Below are positions 1 to 7,500 of a stretch of 18,495 nucleotides of DNA, in pieces. The stretch spans positions 1 to 18,495 of the forward strand of contig JBGPAU010000014.1 of assembly GCA_041480845.1 (NCBI GenBank), written 5' to 3'. How positions within the stretch are numbered: position 1 is the first letter of the stretch; the number at the start of each line of letters is the position of its first letter. The notes below the pieces were generated by a model, which saw nothing but the letters and a program-made list of their open reading frames with translations, was not told where the DNA came from and did not search any database. The stretch is from LCIL01 sp041480845 (GTDB lineage: Bacteria > Patescibacteriota > Microgenomatia > UBA8517). Position numbers and translations under genes: made by a program.

Positions 1-260
1 ACACTTTTACCCGGAAACTCCTGGGCAATAAGAGGAGCCATCATAACTCCAAGGGCGGCGATTGCAACCATTCCGGAGTGAGTCAGGGTTCTTGAAAGTT
101 TTCCCCTTTTCCTGTAAAGGGCCGTGACAACAACTCCTTTTTTTTCTTCAAAATTTAAGAAACTTAAGTGAAGACTTTTGAAAACGAAGTTAGTTAATTC
201 AAATAGAAAAGTTTTTATATCTTTCCAAATTTCAAGCAAGGCTTCCAAAGTGTCATCCAT
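1..260 (-). CDS. Membrane protein, N-terminal 86 residues only (runs off left edge)
   Basis: An open frame runs from an ATG at 260 (minus) to the window edge without a stop. The first 40 or so residues are hydrophilic to amphipathic (start MDDTLEALLEIWKD). A basic stretch (ALYRKRGKLSRTLTHSG, about residues 48-64) comes next, then a hydrophobic helix (MVAIAALGVMMAPLIA, about 65-80), so this reads as a cytoplasmic tail followed by a membrane anchor with the rest exported. I do not recognise the family with certainty. The tail-plus-anchor layout resembles envelope proteins of CPR bacteria, including some exported peptidoglycan-active ones, but nothing catalytic is inside the window. The start is supported by a promoter with TATGAT ending 9 bases upstream and TTGCTT 17 bases further up. 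There is no Shine-Dalgarno site. It is divergent from the glycosyltransferase gene at 374. Confidence 0.65.
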   Translation of the reverse strand, partial: MDDTLEALLEIWKDIKTFLFELTNFVFKSLHLSFLNFEEKKGVVVTALYRKRGKLSRTLTHSGMVAIAALGVMMAPLIAQEFPGKS

Positions 261-269
261 GTGTGATAG

Positions 270-298
270 ATCATATCGCATGAAACATTATGAAGCAA
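270..298 (-). promoter_or_regulatory. Promoter of the left-edge gene (near-leaderless)
   Basis: On the minus strand, TTGCTT (293-298) and TATGAT (270-275) are separated by exactly 17 bases. The ATG begins 9 bases after the -10 box, so transcription should start within about 2-3 bases of the start codon. Confidence 0.55.
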
Positions 299-354
299 AC
301 TTTGTCGATGAGGATAAAAAGTTCTCATTTTATATACACTTAAAGAACAAGCGA

Positions 355-360
355 TATAAT
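355..360 (+). promoter_or_regulatory. -10 box of the 374 gene
   Basis: Perfect TATAAT with the ATG 13 bases downstream and no Shine-Dalgarno site in between. No good -35 hexamer is visible at the right distance. The expected leader is about 6 bases. Confidence 0.45.
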
Positions 361-373
361 GTAAAATTAACTG

Positions 374-1936
374 ATGAATAAAAAAACATCAATTATTCTA
401 ATCGTAATTTTGGGTTTTATTCTTTATTTCAACTCTTTTTTTAACGGATTTGTTTGGGATGATGAGGAGCAGATTGTTCTTAATACTCAAGTTCATTCGA
501 TTATTAATATTCCTTCGTTTTTTACTCAAGCAACTTTTAATTCGGGAGGTGCAGTCAAAATGAGCGGTTTGTATTATCGTCCAGTAATGATAACCGCCTT
601 TTCCTTAATTTATTCTATTTTTGGTTCCGGCGCGTTTTTCTTCCACCTTTTTCAAGTAAGTGTTCACATTGGGAGTGTGATTCTTCTTTTTCTGATTTTT
701 GATCACTTTTTGAAAAAACAAAAGCTTTCCCTAATCCTTTCTTTGATATTTCTGGTCCATCCGATTAATTCGGAACCGGTTTTATATGTTTCCGGGCTGC
801 AGGATGCTCTATTTTTCTTCTTCGGAGCATTGAGTTTTTGGTTTATCATATCAAAAGATGATATAAAGCATCTTTATATATCATCATTCTTGTTATTTCT
901 TTCTGTCGCCTCTAAAGAAACTGGGGTTATCTGGGGAATAATTGGTGTAATTTATATGTTTATGTTCAAGCGAAGGAATCTTAAAACGATTGCTCCCCCC
1001 TTGTTTTTACTGGCAGCTTTTTATTCCTTTTTGAGGTTCGGGGTTGCCAAAATATATTTTGCCAAACACGGATTGACCGAAATTTCAAAAATGAATCTTA
1101 CCGAAAGGCTTACTACCCTTCCTGCGGTTGCTTTTTACTATCTCAAAACCATTGTCTGGCCGATAAATATCGCCGTAGAACAACAGTGGATAGTTAAGGA
1201 GGTTTCGTTCACCGGTTTTTATCTGCCTCTAACGGTTTTCCTCATATTTCTTGCAGTACTCCTATTGGGCGCCCGGTACTTATTTAAAAAGAAGGACAAG
1301 TATCTTTCAACTTATTTGATTTTTTTGATCGGATTTTTGCTTTCTTTTGCCATGCATTTACAGTTTTTTCCTCTTGATATGACTGTATCCGACAGGTTTT
1401 TTTACCTGCCTATGGCATTTCTTTTGGGGCTTATCGGTGTATTTCTGGCTAGGGTTAAAAAAGACAACGCCGTAACCTGGATTGCCGCGATTATAATCAT
1501 ACTTTTTTCGGTAAGAACCTTTATCCGCACTTTCGATTGGAGAGATAGCCTTTCTCTTTATTCCCACGACATCAATATTTCCAAGTCTTTCGATTTGGTC
1601 AATAACCTTGGAGTGGTGCTTTACAGAAACGGTGATATTGAGGCAGCCCGGGGATATTTTGAGAAATCTATTAAAATGTCCCCTTCTTGGTGGACCAACT
1701 ATAATAATCTCGGGGCATATTGGGAAGCAAAAGGAGACCTTGCCAAAGCAGAAGAACTTTACCTGACGGCGATGAAAAACGGAAACTATTACCTTGCCTA
1801 TGAAAACTATGCCGGTATTTTGATAAAACAAGGAAAGGTAAGTAAAGCCAAAGACTTTCTGGAAAACACGGCCCTGAAATACTTCCCCCAGAATCAAAAA
1901 CTTAGATATTTATATCAGTATCTACTTCAAAATTAA
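374..1936 (+). CDS. GT-C-type membrane glycosyltransferase-like protein with C-terminal TPRs
   Basis: A 520-residue polytopic membrane protein. The first helix (about 5-22) is followed directly by FNGFVWDDEEQI with an acidic pair at D29/D30, the place where PMT/TMTC-type GT-C enzymes carry their catalytic acid in the first external loop. A second family-like patch is GLYYRPVMITAF near residue 66. Roughly ten hydrophobic segments follow up to about residue 385. The C-terminal part (about 405-515) has helical repeats with TPR spacing (NNLGVVLYRNGDIEAARGYF, then NNLGAYWEAKGDLAKAEELY). This is the arrangement of TMTC-like O-mannosyltransferases, which move sugar from a lipid carrier to exported proteins; the substrate here is unknown. 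There is no Shine-Dalgarno site and TATAAT lies 13 bases upstream. The stop overlaps the rho stop, which converges from the other strand. Membrane topology is secure; the enzymatic role is by family resemblance. Confidence 0.75.
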   Translation: MNKKTSIILIVILGFILYFNSFFNGFVWDDEEQIVLNTQVHSIINIPSFFTQATFNSGGAVKMSGLYYRPVMITAFSLIYSIFGSGAFFFHLFQVSVHIGSVILLFLIFDHFLKKQKLSLILSLIFLVHPINSEPVLYVSGLQDALFFFFGALSFWFIISKDDIKHLYISSFLLFLSVASKETGVIWGIIGVIYMFMFKRRNLKTIAPPLFLLAAFYSFLRFGVAKIYFAKHGLTEISKMNLTERLTTLPAVAFYYLKTIVWPINIAVEQQWIVKEVSFTGFYLPLTVFLIFLAVLLLGARYLFKKKDKYLSTYLIFLIGFLLSFAMHLQFFPLDMTVSDRFFYLPMAFLLGLIGVFLARVKKDNAVTWIAAIIIILFSVRTFIRTFDWRDSLSLYSHDINISKSFDLVNNLGVVLYRNGDIEAARGYFEKSIKMSPSWWTNYNNLGAYWEAKGDLAKAEELYLTAMKNGNYYLAYENYAGILIKQGKVSKAKDFLENTALKYFPQNQKLRYLYQYLLQN

Positions 1937-3258
1937 GCGGTTTTGAGGCTGTCAAGGAACTCGTCGTTATTTTCGGTTCTTGATAAACGGTCGATAAGAG
2001 TCAATGTCTTTTCATCATCATTCATCAGGTCGATCATGCGACGCAATGTATTCACCTTTTTAAGTTTTTCCATCCCAAAAAGAAGTTCATCCTGTCTGGT
2101 CCCCGAGCGGTTGATATCAATTGCGGGGAAAATTCTCCTATCGGAAAGTTTCCTGTCCAAATGAAGTTCCATATTTCCTGTTCCCTTAAATTCTTCGTAG
2201 ATAAGGTCATCCATGCGGCTGCCTGTATCTACCAAACAAGTTCCGATGATGGTTAAAGATCCCGCGCCTTCGATTTTTCTGGCTGCTCCAAAGAATTTCT
2301 TGGCGGGGAAAAGGGCCATTGGGTCAAATCCTCCGGAAAGAGTCCTGCCGCTTGTGGGAAGAGCCAAATTGTAGGCCCTGGCCATTCTGGTAATGGAATC
2401 AAGAACGATGACAACGTCGCGTCCGCCTTCAACCAGCCTGCGTGCGCGTTCAAGTGCCAGTTCCCCCACTCTGGTTTGATCAGAAGGTGCTTCGTCAAAA
2501 TTACTGGCAGCAACCTCTCCTATTTTGTCGGTAACAGTGTCCATAGTCCTTATTATGTCAGTGACTTCCTCGGGCCGCTCCCCGATCAGAACAGCCATTA
2601 CATGAACTTTCTTGGCTTTTCCTTTTCCTTTTTCGGGATAATTCATCGCAATTCCTTTAATTATGTCTTTTACCAGCCAGGTTTTACCTGCTTTTGGAGG
2701 AGAAACAATGAGGGCACGTTGCCCAAAACCGATCGGAGCAACCAGGTCTATCATTCTATTGGTCAATGTGTCTTTGTCTATTGAAAGGATGATCTGAGCA
2801 TCAGGATAAACCGCCGTCAATGAGTCAAAATCTATTCTTTGACCCAAGGCTTCAACCGGCTCCCCGTTTACTTTTTCAACTTTCAAAAGTCCCCAATATC
2901 TTTCATTTTCTTTGGGGCGCCTTGCCTGTCCGCCAATCATATCCCCGACTCTTAAGTTGAACCTTCTGATCTGGGAGGCTGAAATATAAATATCATGGTC
3001 ACTTGGAGCAAACCTTTGAGGCCGAAGAAGGCCGCTGCCTTCGTTGGCAATATCAAGTACTCCCTCTACAAACTCTGTGGGAAGCCCTGCATCGGGAATC
3101 ATCCTCTCATCGACTACCAGTGGACTTGCAGGACGTTCCTCGATGGCTACAGGGGCCGGAGGAAGCATCCCGGCATCAACCGGGGCTCCGATTAGGGATG
3201 CAACGTCAGGCTTCGCCTCTTCTTTTAAAACTATTTTCTCAACTGCTTTTTTCGGCAT
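1933..3258 (-). CDS. rho: Transcription termination factor Rho
   Basis: 441 residues. A hexameric RNA helicase that ends transcription by pulling RNA from the elongating polymerase. The RNA-binding cold-shock-like domain spans about 64-135 (EGVLDIANEGSGLLR, YWGLLKVEKVNG). The ATPase core holds the Walker A loop PPKAGKT (187-193), the GERPEEV segment (227-233), the Walker B strand VVIVLDSITR, and the C-terminal GTGNMELHLDRKLSDRRIFP block. All the diagnostic Rho motifs are present. Two details differ from E. coli: the usual helical N-terminal subdomain is replaced by about 60 low-complexity residues rich in P, A, V and E, and there is a lysine/glycine-rich insertion (KGKGKAKK, about 210-217). 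The 3' end overlaps the converging 374 gene by 4 bases. The gene has its own TTGACA/TATACT promoter and a leader of about 50 bases without a Shine-Dalgarno site. Confidence 0.97.
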   Translation of the reverse strand: MPKKAVEKIVLKEEAKPDVASLIGAPVDAGMLPPAPVAIEERPASPLVVDERMIPDAGLPTEFVEGVLDIANEGSGLLRPQRFAPSDHDIYISASQIRRFNLRVGDMIGGQARRPKENERYWGLLKVEKVNGEPVEALGQRIDFDSLTAVYPDAQIILSIDKDTLTNRMIDLVAPIGFGQRALIVSPPKAGKTWLVKDIIKGIAMNYPEKGKGKAKKVHVMAVLIGERPEEVTDIIRTMDTVTDKIGEVAASNFDEAPSDQTRVGELALERARRLVEGGRDVVIVLDSITRMARAYNLALPTSGRTLSGGFDPMALFPAKKFFGAARKIEGAGSLTIIGTCLVDTGSRMDDLIYEEFKGTGNMELHLDRKLSDRRIFPAIDINRSGTRQDELLFGMEKLKKVNTLRRMIDLMNDDEKTLTLIDRLSRTENNDEFLDSLKTA

Positions 3259-3314
3259 TAAATTAGTGGTTTGAAACTTACGGAAATCCCGGCAAACTCG
3301 AAGTTACAAGTACA

Positions 3315-3342
3315 AGTATAGCTATATATCAGCCTTTGTCAA
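3315..3342 (-). promoter_or_regulatory. rho promoter
   Basis: Minus-strand TTGACA (3337-3342), 16-base spacer, TATACT (3315-3320). It sits between the stop of the cohesin-like gene (3351) and rho, giving rho a leader of about 50 bases. No hairpin terminator separates the two genes, so read-through from upstream is possible. The leader begins with a short tandem of ACTTGT. Confidence 0.7.
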
Positions 3343-3350
3343 CACCTGCC

Positions 3351-4559
3351 CTACCTGCCAAAAAATCTCCAGCGCGATATTGCAAAGTTTAGAATATAGT
3401 CAGCCGAAAGACTAATTGAGACTGTATTGCTTCTGTAACCAATCCCTGATGCCGTGACTCTATAGGAACCGGTGGTTAAATAGAACCCGTAATGTCCGCT
3501 GCCGTCTGTTCTGCCTCTGGCGGCAATCCTTCCCCATCTGTCCCTGACAGTAACGGTAATTCCACTGATAAGATTGTGATTGCTTGCATTTGTCACCGTA
3601 CCGGACAAAAGTACTTTCCTTTGGGGTGTGGGAGTAGCCGTTGGGATGGGAGCAACTGTTGGCGCCCGGGTAGATGTCGGCGCAGGTGTCGGCGCAGGTG
3701 TCGGAGCCTTTGTGGGTACTGCTGTCGCAGTAGGCCCGGCACTCGTTGTGGGTGCGGGAATGGGCGTAGATGTCGGTTTTGGAGTTGGGGTAGGACTTGC
3801 AGTCGGTACGGGCGTTGGAGACGGCGTTGGACTTACCCTGTTAATGGTAAGGTCAATCCCTGTCGTTGTCAGGTTAAAAACCGATTGATCGGTGGCGACA
3901 AGCTGCATACTGGGGTTGGTAAAGGCAATCTTTGTGGACACATTTTGTGACGAAGTGTTTGAACTAAAAGTCAGGTCGGCGATTTGGAAAGCTCCCGAAG
4001 GCGGATTACCAATCATTGACGGTTCAAGGCCCAAAATTATTGATATTTTTCCTGTTGCGTTGGCATCGGCCATTGAAGTAACTCTTATTTTTCTGGCCAG
4101 ACCGGTTTTAATGGCAACTTCAGTTGTCATTTTGACAAGCTTTGGATCGAAAGAAAGTTCGATATCGGAAAAGGCCACGGGAGAATCCGAATTTACCCAG
4201 ACACCAAAGGTGCCTTGGGGCGGTAGATCCCACGAGGCAATTTGAAAAGCGACTGATGCCTGATGTACGGCAGCCTGGGTCCCTATCGTTTGATTATTTT
4301 GAATGATGGACGCAATCAGGAAAGCAACTGTTATCGGAATCCCTAGAAGAAGATACTTGACATCTACTTTGTGATTTTTTAGAAATTCGGTAGATCTCGT
4401 TTTTAACTTAGAAAGTAATGGCGTCTTGCTTTTTTGAACGGAGATAACTTTTGCTTCCACGTCGGCTTTAAGTGAAGACGCTGCGTCCTCCACACTTGCC
4501 CCCATCTTCTTGGTTTGATCGTAGACTTCTTTTATTCCGAGATTTAGTTTACTTGCCAT
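3351..4559 (-). CDS. Membrane-anchored cohesin-like protein with Pro/Thr linker and C-terminal carboxypeptidase-regulatory-like domain
   Basis: 402 residues in four parts. Residues 1-67 are a charged, probably helical cytoplasmic tail. Residues 68-86 form one membrane helix (YLLLGIPITVAFLIASII). Residues about 102-240 look like a cohesin fold: alternating beta-strand pattern with FGVWVNSDSPVAFSDIELSF followed by DP, then GKISIILGLEP, then SGAFQIADLTF, spaced as in cohesin modules. Residues 241-314 are a P/T/A linker. Residues 315-402 (LSGTVTNASN, ISGITVTVRD, GSGHYGFYLTTGSYRVTASG) match the CarboxypepD_reg-like beta-sandwich. Cohesins bind dockerins, and the gene immediately upstream, overlapping by 11 bases, encodes a secreted enzyme ending in a dockerin, which strongly supports the reading as receptor plus ligand. 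The ATG lies inside the last codons of the upstream gene, so translation is probably coupled. The cohesin call rests on pattern, not on a profile search. Confidence 0.72.
   Translation of the reverse strand: MASKLNLGIKEVYDQTKKMGASVEDAASSLKADVEAKVISVQKSKTPLLSKLKTRSTEFLKNHKVDVKYLLLGIPITVAFLIASIIQNNQTIGTQAAVHQASVAFQIASWDLPPQGTFGVWVNSDSPVAFSDIELSFDPKLVKMTTEVAIKTGLARKIRVTSMADANATGKISIILGLEPSMIGNPPSGAFQIADLTFSSNTSSQNVSTKIAFTNPSMQLVATDQSVFNLTTTGIDLTINRVSPTPSPTPVPTASPTPTPKPTSTPIPAPTTSAGPTATAVPTKAPTPAPTPAPTSTRAPTVAPIPTATPTPQRKVLLSGTVTNASNHNLISGITVTVRDRWGRIAARGRTDGSGHYGFYLTTGSYRVTASGIGYRSNTVSISLSADYILNFAISRWRFFGR
3618..3839 (-). repeat. Pro/Thr/Ala linker-coding repeat
   Basis: Degenerate repeat coding for residues 241-314 of the cohesin-like protein, mostly P-T-x and A-P-T units. 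Near 3677-3705 the DNA carries near-exact 12-base units (GGTGTCGGCGCA). Such linkers keep cell-surface domains apart and are often glycosylated. The repeat also creates long but meaningless open frames on the plus strand. Confidence 0.85.
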
Positions 4560-6681
4560 AGTTTGCTAGCCAAATTGCGTAATCTATACCGTCAACTATT
4601 CCATCACCGTTAAAATCCCCATTGGAAACTCCCGACAGTGCAGAACCGTAATGGCCAAACCAGATTGTAAAGTCCGCTTCATCGACCTTGTTGTCTCCAT
4701 TGGCATCCCCGGGCTTGGGTGCCGGAGTTGCAGTCGGAGCCGGGGCAGTTGTCCCTGTTCCTTTATTAACACAGGAATCATAAATTGCCTTCACTCCCGG
4801 CTGAAGATCTGTCCACTTTTTCAGATTGCCCGTATACCAACCTTCATCCCATGTGTAGTACATAAATCCGTCCAGAGCGCTCGTATTTAAGAATTCACAG
4901 CTGTAGTTTTGCAGCTGGTCCAATGTAAATTTTACAGAATAACTACCACCTGCGGTAAAAGTGTCCTGCAGAAAAACCAGCTCAACTTTGCCATTTAATC
5001 CTGCGTTATTAATTAAGCTCCTATCCTTCTTAATTTTATTTAGTGCGGAATAACTATCGGTTGAACTATCACATGTGCTCTCCGCGTTTCCGGCGCAGTG
5101 TTGCCAAGTGGCCGCGACATCCATAATATCAGTATATGGCTGACCATTATAATCGCTAATTTGTGGAATATCGCCGAGGTTATCAATATAATTCCATATT
5201 TTCAAACTGCTACCAGTATAGGCATCTATCTGTTGGTGTACAGCAGTCATGTCTTTCCATTTGTCGTTACAGTTATGCCACATGGGTTCGTGAGCAATTA
5301 CGATACCGATTGCTTTATCTTTCCAGTAGTCCAGTAATGGTTTTACGCTTTCAATATATGAACCACTTACCGGATTATTAAAGGGTGATTCCCATCCGCA
5401 GGCATTATCTGAGCCGATATTCGGCCAGATCACTATTTTTATTCCTGCGGCGTTTGCGGCATTATACACAGACTGCCACTGAGAAACAGTCCCGCTTGTA
5501 TATAAATTCACTACTGCGGTGTTAATTCCCCACGCTGCGAGTTTGGCAAAATCAGCATTATCGCGTACGCGGTCAACCGCATAATATTTCGTCGGCCGGC
5601 TGTTTGTTCCCGGTTGTGGTGTCGGAAGAGGGGTTGAGGTTGCGACCGGGGTGGGTGTCGGAGTTTTTGCCGGTGTTGGTGTCACAGATGAAGTAGGAAT
5701 AGGAATCGTTGTTGCGGATCCTGATTTTGAAAATGTTCTTGACCAGACCGGTGAGGTGTTCCCGACATGATACAAGCCAACCGTAAAAGACGAACCGTTA
5801 ACGTCAATCAGGCCGAATGCCAGAGAATTGTCAGTACTATAGTAGTCCAACCGGGCAGGATAAGTAGTGTAGTTATAGGGTAGCCCCGCCGGACTGGTAA
5901 TAAACTCCTCATATGGGTGAGTTATCGATGGTACCCTGGTATTGTCCATGTGCACCCATCCTAAAATATGTTCATGGCCGTGGAATGTCGCCGAGACAAT
6001 TGGGTGTTTGTTAAGTATTGTTATTAAATCGGATGGAGTACAACTTCCGTCCAGCTTTGCCGTACAATTACAATGTGTGCTTTCTACACAATATTCCGGC
6101 GGATGAAAGTAAATAAACGCATGAGTTAATCCGGCATTCTCAGCATCAGTCAATCGGGCGTCCAGAAATGTTAGTTGGGCGCTCGTGGGAAGATCTCCGT
6201 ATTGATTGGAGTCTATCCCGATAAATCTGGAGTTGCCGTAACCGAATGAATAAGTCAAATAACTTGATCCGGAGTTTATTCCGACGTAGTTGGTTACACC
6301 GGAAGGAAGCGGTCTTGCGGCTGCTGTAAAATAACTCTGCCACAAGGCAGCACTGCCCGAAATATGATCATCGTGGTTACCCCGCACCAGAAATGTATTA
6401 TTAAACAATCCGGCATTCTTTAGCACGTTTGTCATGGGATCCATTTCGCCGGATGTCACCCCATCATTTTCCAAATCACCGTTGAAAAGAATAAAGTTCG
6501 GGTTTAATAATTTTACTTGATTAACGGTACTCGTGAAGTTGGCTGCTTCAACATGAACGTCACTCATCGAGGCAAAACGAAAGGCAGTCTGTGCACCAAC
6601 GCGGTTGAAGGAGGTTGCGAAAAAAGTTACTACTGCAACAAAAACCATAACCACCAACACTCGCCCAAACTTTCGCAGCAT
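4549..6681 (-). CDS. Secreted metallophosphoesterase / TIM-barrel / dockerin protein
   Basis: 710 residues. A basic N-terminus and hydrophobic core (about 8-24) ending VGAQ (28-31) make a signal peptide. Residues 34-305 are a calcineurin-like metallophosphoesterase with the metal ligands visible: SDVH (D41, H43), GD (D69), GNHD (N102, H103), H193 in FHPP, and GH in FHGHEH (233-238). A Pro/Thr linker (about 330-358) leads to a second catalytic-looking domain (about 363-640) that resembles a glycoside-hydrolase-type TIM barrel: GIKIVIWPNIG, an acidic residue in IAHEPMW (E465), and MYYTWDEGW with D612/E613. A second short linker leads to a dockerin with two calcium-loop repeats, GDANGDNKVDEADF (658-671) and GDFNGDGIVDGIDY (688-701), each followed by a W/Y-containing helix. 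The dockerin should bind the cohesin-like protein encoded next. Substrates are unknown. No Shine-Dalgarno site; TATACT ends 9 bases before the ATG. Confidence 0.85.
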   Translation of the reverse strand: MLRKFGRVLVVMVFVAVVTFFATSFNRVGAQTAFRFASMSDVHVEAANFTSTVNQVKLLNPNFILFNGDLENDGVTSGEMDPMTNVLKNAGLFNNTFLVRGNHDDHISGSAALWQSYFTAAARPLPSGVTNYVGINSGSSYLTYSFGYGNSRFIGIDSNQYGDLPTSAQLTFLDARLTDAENAGLTHAFIYFHPPEYCVESTHCNCTAKLDGSCTPSDLITILNKHPIVSATFHGHEHILGWVHMDNTRVPSITHPYEEFITSPAGLPYNYTTYPARLDYYSTDNSLAFGLIDVNGSSFTVGLYHVGNTSPVWSRTFSKSGSATTIPIPTSSVTPTPAKTPTPTPVATSTPLPTPQPGTNSRPTKYYAVDRVRDNADFAKLAAWGINTAVVNLYTSGTVSQWQSVYNAANAAGIKIVIWPNIGSDNACGWESPFNNPVSGSYIESVKPLLDYWKDKAIGIVIAHEPMWHNCNDKWKDMTAVHQQIDAYTGSSLKIWNYIDNLGDIPQISDYNGQPYTDIMDVAATWQHCAGNAESTCDSSTDSYSALNKIKKDRSLINNAGLNGKVELVFLQDTFTAGGSYSVKFTLDQLQNYSCEFLNTSALDGFMYYTWDEGWYTGNLKKWTDLQPGVKAIYDSCVNKGTGTTAPAPTATPAPKPGDANGDNKVDEADFTIWFGHYGSALSGVSNGDFNGDGIVDGIDYAIWLANYGK

Positions 6682-6690
6682 AACATCTTC

Positions 6691-6696
6691 AGTATA
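6691..6696 (-). promoter_or_regulatory. -10 box of the dockerin-enzyme gene
   Basis: Minus-strand TATACT with the ATG at 6681 beginning 9 bases later; a weak TTTACT lies about 18 bases upstream. It would drive the two-gene cohesin/dockerin unit from an almost leaderless mRNA. An out-of-frame ATG occurs 5 bases before the chosen one. Confidence 0.45.
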
Positions 6697-6781
6697 TATA
6701 GGTCATTTGAGTAAAGTAAATGGCCTTTTTGAAGCTATTTTTTACCAACGGTTTAAGGACTTCACAACTGTCCGAGGAATA

Positions 6782-7414
6782 TTACTGGTGCGGTTCTCGG
6801 ATCTGGTGGAAAATCTCATCGGCCATTTCCTGAGGCATATGTCTCAAAGCCTTCAGGAAAACAGAATGGCCCAGGCTGTCGGGAGTATCGATGAAGTTGA
6901 AAACATCCATCATATTCTCAGCCAGCTGAGGAGACCAGGGAGCGTGCACATAATGCTGTGCGATCGCGTTGCCACCCAAACGGCGCGGGTTAGCATAGCC
7001 CCTGCCAACTTCCACCACTGTTCTTTTAACTGCCTGGATCACATTATCCAAGCTTGAGCGAGTCGCCCGCCAAATCTTCTGGGTCGTTGTTTCATTCAGG
7101 TAGATATCTTCCTGTTCAACCTGAACCATCCAACGCCCATGCGGACTCTTGCGGAAGACCAGAACAACGTCGCCAACTTTATTGCGGCCCATGTCATGCT
7201 CAAAGGACATGGATTGCCAGAAACGGAAGGGTTTACCATCACCTCCCAATGCCTCGCCCTCAACCAATGTTGCGTGGAAATGTTTCCCATTGGCACGGGC
7301 AAGTACGAAATTGTCTGCGACAAGCCCATCACCCTCGACATGCGGGTCAATAAGGATAATCTGCCAATCGCAACCCGGTTTATTGAACCGGATTTTGTCA
7401 AAGATCTTGTCCAT
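6782..7414 (-). CDS. Unrecognised soluble protein, 210 aa, strong ribosome binding site
   Basis: I do not recognise this protein. It has no signal peptide or membrane helix. The N-terminal half (about 15-115) has an alternating strand-like pattern with many aromatic and charged residues (CDWQIILIDPHVEGDG, GKHFHATLVEGE, RWMVQVEQEDIYLN); the second half (about 115-210) looks helical. The start is unusually certain: AGGAGG (7421-7426) sits 6 bases before the ATG, and a TTGACT/TATAAT promoter is about 50 bases upstream. By eye the gene is richer in G+C than most of its neighbours, and its strong Shine-Dalgarno site contrasts with the leaderless style around it, so recent acquisition or a distinct expression class is plausible. 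No clear terminator follows; only a 4-bp GGAC/GTCC hairpin is visible in the 100 bases downstream. Confidence 0.85.
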   Translation of the reverse strand: MDKIFDKIRFNKPGCDWQIILIDPHVEGDGLVADNFVLARANGKHFHATLVEGEALGGDGKPFRFWQSMSFEHDMGRNKVGDVVLVFRKSPHGRWMVQVEQEDIYLNETTTQKIWRATRSSLDNVIQAVKRTVVEVGRGYANPRRLGGNAIAQHYVHAPWSPQLAENMMDVFNFIDTPDSLGHSVFLKALRHMPQEMADEIFHQIREPHQ

Positions 7415-7470
7415 CTAACACCTCCTAGCTTTAAGGATAGTTGATGTAACAGCCAAACAAACCTGGAAGC

Positions 7471-7498
7471 ATTATATCAAATTGAGGCCAAAAGTCAA
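7471..7498 (-). promoter_or_regulatory. Promoter of the 210-aa gene
   Basis: Minus-strand TTGACT (7493-7498), 16-base spacer, TATAAT (7471-7476). It starts just after the stop codon of the 895-aa gene, giving a leader of about 50 bases that ends in the AGGAGG site. Confidence 0.75.
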
Positions 7499-7500
7499 AA

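Noticed and set aside
178..381. Plus-strand frame of 67 codons with a TTG start before the 374 gene
   Set aside because: It overlaps the better-supported minus-strand gene starting at 260 and the promoters between the divergent genes, has no ribosome binding site, and looks like a shadow.
1358..1897. 179-codon minus-strand frame opposite the TPR region
   Set aside because: Composition is not protein-like and the opposite strand encodes a clear membrane/TPR protein.
3618..3839. Short tandem repeats that might be taken for a CRISPR array
   Set aside because: In-frame Pro/Thr codon repeats without spacers of constant length; no cas genes in the window.
3492..3950. Arginine/cysteine- or glycine/valine-rich plus-strand frames opposite the cohesin-like gene
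   Set aside because: Their odd composition is the reverse of the Pro/Thr linker repeat; they are antisense shadows.
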